DNA of 64,000 nucleotides from Candidatus Eremiobacteraceae bacterium (GTDB lineage: Bacteria > Vulcanimicrobiota > Vulcanimicrobiia > Eremiobacterales > Eremiobacteraceae). How positions within the stretch are numbered: position 1 is the first letter of the stretch; each line of letters begins with the position of its first letter. Location of the stretch: assembly GCA_035295225.1 (NCBI GenBank), contig DATGJI010000055.1, positions 173,188 to 237,187 of the forward strand, in the 5' to 3' direction. The translations under genes were made by a program, and so were the position numbers. Positions 60,010-64,000 of the stretch are shown one piece after another. The notes under the pieces were generated by a model. It was given only the letters and a program-made list of their open reading frames with translations, was not told the DNA's origin and searched no databases.

Positions 60010-62456
60010 CGGTCTATCGCGCATCGTGAGGCGAGCCCAGTACCGTTCGTGTCGACGCTGATGCCCCCATCAAGGTCTGTTCGGTAAACGCGCACGCCGA
60101 TCGTACGTAGCGCGAACAGCGTTCTCGGGCTTGGGTGGCCGAAGACGTTGTGCAGTCCGCACGAGATGATCGCGATCCTCGGATGCACGGCCGTCAAGAA
60201 CGCGGGCGTGGAAGAATACGCGCTGCCGTGGTGTCCGACTTTGAGGATGTCGGCACGAAGATCGGCGCCGCCATGAGACAGCAGACGCGCTTCAGCCTCA
60301 GATTGCGCATCGCCGGTGAGCAGCATCGCGACCCGGCCAAATTCCACCCGCAACACGACTGAATTGTTGTTGATATCTGAGGCGGTACCGGTCAGCAGCG
60401 GGAGTTCCGGCCCGAGCACGCGCACGCGCACCGCCGGCCCGAGATCGAACGATACTCCGCGCACCGCGCGGCGCCAGGGGATGTGTCGGTCGCGCATGAT
60501 CGCAAGCGCGCGGTGATAGGCTTGCCCGCCGTAGAGCTGCGCAGAGTCGTAGACGGCGCCGACGCGCTCGCGCGCCAAGATGACCGGGAGCCCGCCTGCG
60601 TGATCGCCGTGCGGATGCGTGAGCACGACGTAGTCGAGATGCGTGATCCAATGACGCAGCAAGAACGGCATGACCGTCTTGGTCGCGATCACGTCGCCGA
60701 TCGGCTGCGCGACGATCTGGCCGGAAACGCCCGCGCGCTCGAGCTTGCCGCCGCCGTCCACCAGCATCGCGTGCATGCCGGGCGCGCGCACGAGAAGGCA
60801 ATCCGCTTGGCCGACATCGATCGCGTCGAGATGGAGGCGAGGATCGAGCGCCGCCGCGAAGCCCGGCACGCAGTAGACGATGGCGAGCGCGGCTCCAGCG
60901 GCGACCGCACCGCCGACGAGACGCCGGCGTTCGGCGCCGAACTTCACGGCGAGCGCGAACGCCGCAAGCGCGATCCAATACAGCACGAGAAACGCATGGC
61001 TTGGCGGCGGCATGTCGACGTGTGCGGCAGGCAGCGATGCCGTACGGTCGACGATGTCCGTCACCGCGCGCACGCCCCACCAAGCGAGATTGGCAAACGG
61101 GGTGCACGCCCATGGCGCGATTTGCGCTAGCGCGACGAACGCGGCGCCGCACGCCATGATGGCCCCGATCAACGGTACGACGAGCAAATTCGCGACAACC
61201 GCGTACGGCGTGAAGACGTTGAAATACAGCGCTTGCAATGGCCAAAGCGCGATCTGCACGACGAGACTTGTTCGGGCGAGCTCCAAGACGAGGCGATCGA
61301 AGCCCGATTTGGCGTCCATGCCAAGGCGCTCGAGCGCCGGGCTTAACAGCGCGATACCCGCGACGCACGCGAACGAGAGAGAAAAGGAAGGCGATAGCAC
61401 AGTAAGCGGCTGCGGCAGGCCCACGGCAAACGCTGCCGCGGCGAGCACCGCCGATGGAGTTCTTCCGCGACCGCTCTCGAACGCCGCGATGCCGGCTGTC
61501 AACATGGCGGCGGCACGAATCGTGGGCAGATGCAGGCCTGCCAGCGCCGCATATGACCAGGCAGCGCACACGACGAGCGCCATGCGGACCGGACGCGGCA
61601 GCGGTAATGCCGCGAGCAGCCGCGCAAGCAGCGCCGCCATGATTCCGAGGTGCAACCCCGCGGTGGTCAAGACGTGGACCGTGCCGGTGTCGGAAAATTC
61701 TTGACGGAGCGCGGCGGGAAGATCGCTTCGGTCTCCCCAGAGCACGCCTTCTAAGACGGTGGCGTCGAGCGCCGGAAGACGCGCCTCGATCGCGTTCGCA
61801 AAGATCGCACGCAGTCTGGCGAGCCCCGCTTCGATTCCCGCGGCCGGACCGTCGATGCGGATATCGCGAGCTGCCGGTGCCGCCAGCACGAGCGCCACGC
61901 CTTGTTCGGCCAGGACGTCGCGTTGAGCCGGTTCTCCATCGTTGCGCGGCCCGCCGGGCAATTCCACACGGCCTTTCACATGCGTCAACCGCCCCGCAAT
62001 CGTTGAACCGCTTTGGAACGATGGCGCTTCGAGCAGCGCTACCCGGCCGAGGAGCGAAGCGGCTACCGCACCGCGCGGCGCATCGACGGAATCGATGCGA
62101 ATCCTTAAGGAAACGCCCGATGAGGTGGGCTTCGGGCGCTCGAGTGCGACCGCTTCGACAGAGACGTGCCGCTCTTGAAGCGCGGCAAATGGCGGATGCG
62201 ATCGCGCCCATCCGGCCCGAGCGCCGAGGCAGATCCCCGCGACAGCCGCGACGCCGACGATGACCGTGAGTTCGACTGCCGCTCGCTTCACGGCGTCCGT
62301 GCGCCGCACGCAGCCGGCGACGGCAAGCAACGCGACGCAGCAGAGCGCAGTGGGCCAACCGAGCGCATGCGCACTTGCGATCACACCGATCGCGTAGCCC
62401 GCGAATGCAAGCGCGAGTGCGTGACCGAGTCGCGCATCAAGTATCCAACGATCCAT
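60006..62456 (-). CDS. comEC: ComEC/Rec2 DNA-uptake channel
   Basis: 816 residues, complete. N-terminal DUF4131-like part (about 1-200), the Competence membrane domain (about 230-490, with LWGDRSDLPAALRQEFSDTGTVHVLTTAGLHLGIM) and a C-terminal metallo-beta-lactamase domain. That last domain contains IDVGQADCLLVRAPGMHAMLVDGGG, LTHPHGDHAGGLP and VGHHGSAYSSTPAFL. The HxHxDH motif is intact, so the nuclease part may be active. It carries single-stranded DNA across the inner membrane in natural transformation. No other com genes are near. Stop shares CTAG with the fusion gene. Confidence 0.94.
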   Translation of the reverse strand: MDRWILDARLGHALALAFAGYAIGVIASAHALGWPTALCCVALLAVAGCVRRTDAVKRAAVELTVIVGVAAVAGICLGARAGWARSHPPFAALQERHVSVEAVALERPKPTSSGVSLRIRIDSVDAPRGAVAASLLGRVALLEAPSFQSGSTIAGRLTHVKGRVELPGGPRNDGEPAQRDVLAEQGVALVLAAPAARDIRIDGPAAGIEAGLARLRAIFANAIEARLPALDATVLEGVLWGDRSDLPAALRQEFSDTGTVHVLTTAGLHLGIMAALLARLLAALPLPRPVRMALVVCAAWSYAALAGLHLPTIRAAAMLTAGIAAFESGRGRTPSAVLAAAAFAVGLPQPLTVLSPSFSLSFACVAGIALLSPALERLGMDAKSGFDRLVLELARTSLVVQIALWPLQALYFNVFTPYAVVANLLVVPLIGAIMACGAAFVALAQIAPWACTPFANLAWWGVRAVTDIVDRTASLPAAHVDMPPPSHAFLVLYWIALAAFALAVKFGAERRRLVGGAVAAGAALAIVYCVPGFAAALDPRLHLDAIDVGQADCLLVRAPGMHAMLVDGGGKLERAGVSGQIVAQPIGDVIATKTVMPFLLRHWITHLDYVVLTHPHGDHAGGLPVILARERVGAVYDSAQLYGGQAYHRALAIMRDRHIPWRRAVRGVSFDLGPAVRVRVLGPELPLLTGTASDINNNSVVLRVEFGRVAMLLTGDAQSEAEARLLSHGGADLRADILKVGHHGSAYSSTPAFLTAVHPRIAIISCGLHNVFGHPSPRTLFALRTIGVRVYRTDLDGGISVDTNGTGLASRCAIDR

Positions 62457-62582
62457 GCCGGCGCATCACGGCGCCCTCATTGTGCGTCCACTCGTTCTCG
62501 GTGTCGCTCGCCGCGAGGAACGCCTGAAGCCGAACGGGAACAAGAAGTTCCAACACTCGCGTCGACAAAGGAGATGCGCTGC

Positions 62583-62651
62583 TTGGACACCCTGGTAATC
62601 GTGCTCTTGGTGCTGATCTTGCTGGCCGTGACAGGGCACCTGCACCTCTAG
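62583..62651 (+). CDS. 22-residue hydrophobic peptide
   Basis: TTG at 62583, with AAAGGAG ending 9 nt upstream, gives MDTLVIVLLVLILLAVTGHL and two more residues. An in-frame ATG at 62574 touches the ribosome site and is less likely. The product would be one membrane-spanning helix with a short His-containing tail. It resembles other tiny bacterial membrane proteins, but the family cannot be named. It lies in the 269-bp gap between comEC and the epimerase gene. Confidence 0.45.
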   Translation: MDTLVIVLLVLILLAVTGHLHL

Positions 62652-62725
62652 ATCAAGCGCTCTAACCCCTCAACCTCCACACATCCGGCCGCACGCACGC
62701 GGCGGCTCGACGAATTAGGTATCGC

Positions 62726-63649
62726 ATGCGCGTTCTCGTCACCGGCGGTGCTGGCTTCATCGGTTCGCACCTTATCGACGCTTTGGTCGCGGCCGGTCAC
62801 GAGACCGCGATCGTCGATAATTTCTGGGAGCGCGGCGGCGGCCGTCGCGCAAATGTGAATTCTAAGGCGAAACTCTATCGATGCGATATCCGCGATAAGG
62901 AGCTTGACCGCGTCTTTGCGGAGTTCAAGCCGGAGGCGGTCTCGCATCATGCCGCTCAGCACAGCGTCGCGATTTCGACCGAAGACCCGCAGTTCGACGC
63001 CGACGTCAACGTCAAAGGCCTTATCAACGTCTTGCGTCTGTCTGCGACATATGGCGCGAGAAAGGTGACGTTTGCGTCATCGGCCGCCACGTATGGCACG
63101 CCGCAGTACCTGCCGATCGACGAAAAGCACCCGCAGCTCCCCGAATCGCCGTACGGCATCACCAAAATGGTCGCCGAACACTATCTCCGCTACTTCCGCG
63201 CCGCCAAGGGCCTGGAGTTCACCGCCCTGCGCTACGGCAATGTGTACGGGCCGCGCCAGGACCCGAACGGCGAAGCCGGCGTCATCGCGATCTTCACGGG
63301 ACGCATCATCGCAGGCGAGCCGATCCGCGTGGATTGGGATGGCGAACAGCAAAAGGATTTCGTGTACGTCGGCGACGTCGCACGCGCCGGCCTCCTGGCG
63401 CTCGACAAAGGCGACGGCACGTGCTTGAACATCGGCACGGGAATCGGCACGTCGGTCAACGCGCTGCATAGCGCCATCGCCGCGCAAGTCGGACGCGACG
63501 TCGAAGTCGTGCGCGCCCCGAAACGAGCCGGCGACGTGCGGACGTGCGTTTTCGCGGTCGATGCGGCGAAACGCGAACTCAGCTGGGAACCCCAGACGCC
63601 GCTCGCGGCGGGGATCAAAGCAACAGTGGAGTACTTCCGCTCGCTCTAG
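62726..63649 (+). CDS. NAD-dependent UDP-sugar epimerase (GalE-like SDR)
   Basis: 307 residues of the extended SDR family. The NAD site is VTGGAGFIGSHLIDAL (about 4-20). The catalytic YGITKMVAEHY (Tyr and Lys, about 148) and SSAATYG (about 114) are present. LRYGNVYGPRQDPNGEAGVIAIF and DFVYVGDVARA are typical of UDP-glucose 4-epimerases. It would supply an activated sugar such as UDP-galactose for surface polymers. Its stop shares CTAG (63646-63649) with the convergent LuxR gene. Confidence 0.92.
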   Translation: MRVLVTGGAGFIGSHLIDALVAAGHETAIVDNFWERGGGRRANVNSKAKLYRCDIRDKELDRVFAEFKPEAVSHHAAQHSVAISTEDPQFDADVNVKGLINVLRLSATYGARKVTFASSAATYGTPQYLPIDEKHPQLPESPYGITKMVAEHYLRYFRAAKGLEFTALRYGNVYGPRQDPNGEAGVIAIFTGRIIAGEPIRVDWDGEQQKDFVYVGDVARAGLLALDKGDGTCLNIGTGIGTSVNALHSAIAAQVGRDVEVVRAPKRAGDVRTCVFAVDAAKRELSWEPQTPLAAGIKATVEYFRSL

Positions 63650-64000
63650 ACCGCGCGGTTTTGCGTCGCTGCCGCGACAAGCGCCGCGAGCTTCGCACGC
63701 GAGTGCACTTCGAGTTTTTCGAAGATGGAAGCGATGTGCTTCTCGACGGTTTTCAATCGGATATCGAGTCGCTTGGCGATCTCGGCGTTGCGAAGACCTC
63801 CTGCCACAAGGTTGGCGACTTCGTGCTCACGCGACGAAAGCACGGTCAGGGCCGGCGCGGCCGACACAGACCGCAGCCGGCGCAGAATGCCGGACGCCCC
63901 GCACCGTTCGAAGATCGTCATCGCCTCTTCAACTCGCTGCGCGTGCACGAGAGCTTCGGCCTCGAGCATCGGCCAGCCGAGCGACGCGTACAGATGCGCG
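63646..64000 (-). CDS. LuxR-type transcriptional regulator, C-terminal part
   Basis: Only the last 118 codons or so are in the window; the frame stays open to position 64000, so the true start lies outside. The C-terminal HTH is complete: LTVLSSREHEVANLVAGGLRNAEIAKRLDIRLKTVEKHIASIFEKL. The preceding HLYASLGWPMLEAEALVHAQRVEEAM resembles the helical repeats of large LuxR/MalT-like proteins. Target genes are unknown. Confidence 0.88.
   Translation of the reverse strand, partial: AHLYASLGWPMLEAEALVHAQRVEEAMTIFERCGASGILRRLRSVSAAPALTVLSSREHEVANLVAGGLRNAEIAKRLDIRLKTVEKHIASIFEKLEVHSRAKLAALVAAATQNRAV

Overview
The window is a gene-dense (about 62 coding genes, no intergenic gap above about 300 bp), GC-rich stretch of a bacterial chromosome. 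It looks like ordinary core genome rather than an island: I see no tRNA, rRNA, CRISPR array, transposase, integrase or phage gene. A TolC-type outer-membrane channel points to a diderm cell. The LexA system is of the Gram-positive kind: LexA boxes of the form CAAAC-N4-GTTCG and a divergent YneA-like LysM gene. Together with CcsB/ResB cytochrome c maturation, a UbiD/UbiA quinone pair and many TTG/GTG starts, this suggests an uncultured diderm lineage of the Terrabacteria type, for example Eremiobacterota (WPS-2). The lineage is an inference from gene content, not a measurement.

Layout. 1-4.9 kb: truncated SHS-type carboxylate MFS transporter, an unknown coiled protein, dusB, an M20 amidohydrolase and a SRPBCC-like protein. 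4.9-11.1 kb (minus): one long operon, FHA protein-panB-panC-coaBC-coaX-flavin reductase-mmsA, covering pantothenate and CoA synthesis and ending in a CoA-using dehydrogenase. 11.2-15.7 kb: small unknown genes, a PilZ protein, and an operon of a class I amidotransferase, an orphan PTS EIIC and an MGL-like PLP enzyme. 15.8-19.6 kb: lexA and the divergent yneA-like gene, then rpsO and pnp. 19.7-22.9 kb: lipoprotein, TolC, STAS protein, secreted unknown. 22.9-26.4 kb: ubiD-ubiA and a periplasmic binding protein. 26.6-34.1 kb (minus): hemC-hemB-mobA-hemL-rex-hemA-hemD-DUF92, a nearly complete 5-aminolevulinate to uroporphyrinogen III operon with the redox repressor Rex inside it. 34.1-36.9 kb: ArnT-like glycosyltransferase and a serine hydrolase. 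36.9-42.1 kb (minus): menG-polyprenyl synthase-tatA-tatC-resB-ccsB, a respiratory-chain assembly cluster. 42.2-47.1 kb: PLD-like protein, YdcF/SanA-like protein, and rsmI-metG-tatD. 47.1-55.6 kb: secreted phosphoesterase, PEP mutase-like enzyme, DUF5069, beta-carbonic anhydrase, double VOC protein, aldo/keto reductase-cupin pair, DoxX-like membrane protein, serine hydrolase. 55.7-64 kb: DUF1326-DUF2182, TetR and a hydrolase-glycosyltransferase fusion, comEC, a 22-residue membrane peptide, a UDP-sugar epimerase and a truncated LuxR regulator.

The most distinctive feature is a set of three short palindromic repeat families. Family A is GGGCCGAC-loop-GTCGGCCC, family B is GGCGGACC-loop-GGTCCGCC and family C is GGGCAAGC-loop-GCTTGCCC. 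They sit almost only just after stop codons, often supplying the stop codon or a T-tract, and one copy lies inside the coaX reading frame. Convergent gene pairs either contain such repeats or are so tight that the two stop codons share a CTAG or TTAA tetranucleotide.
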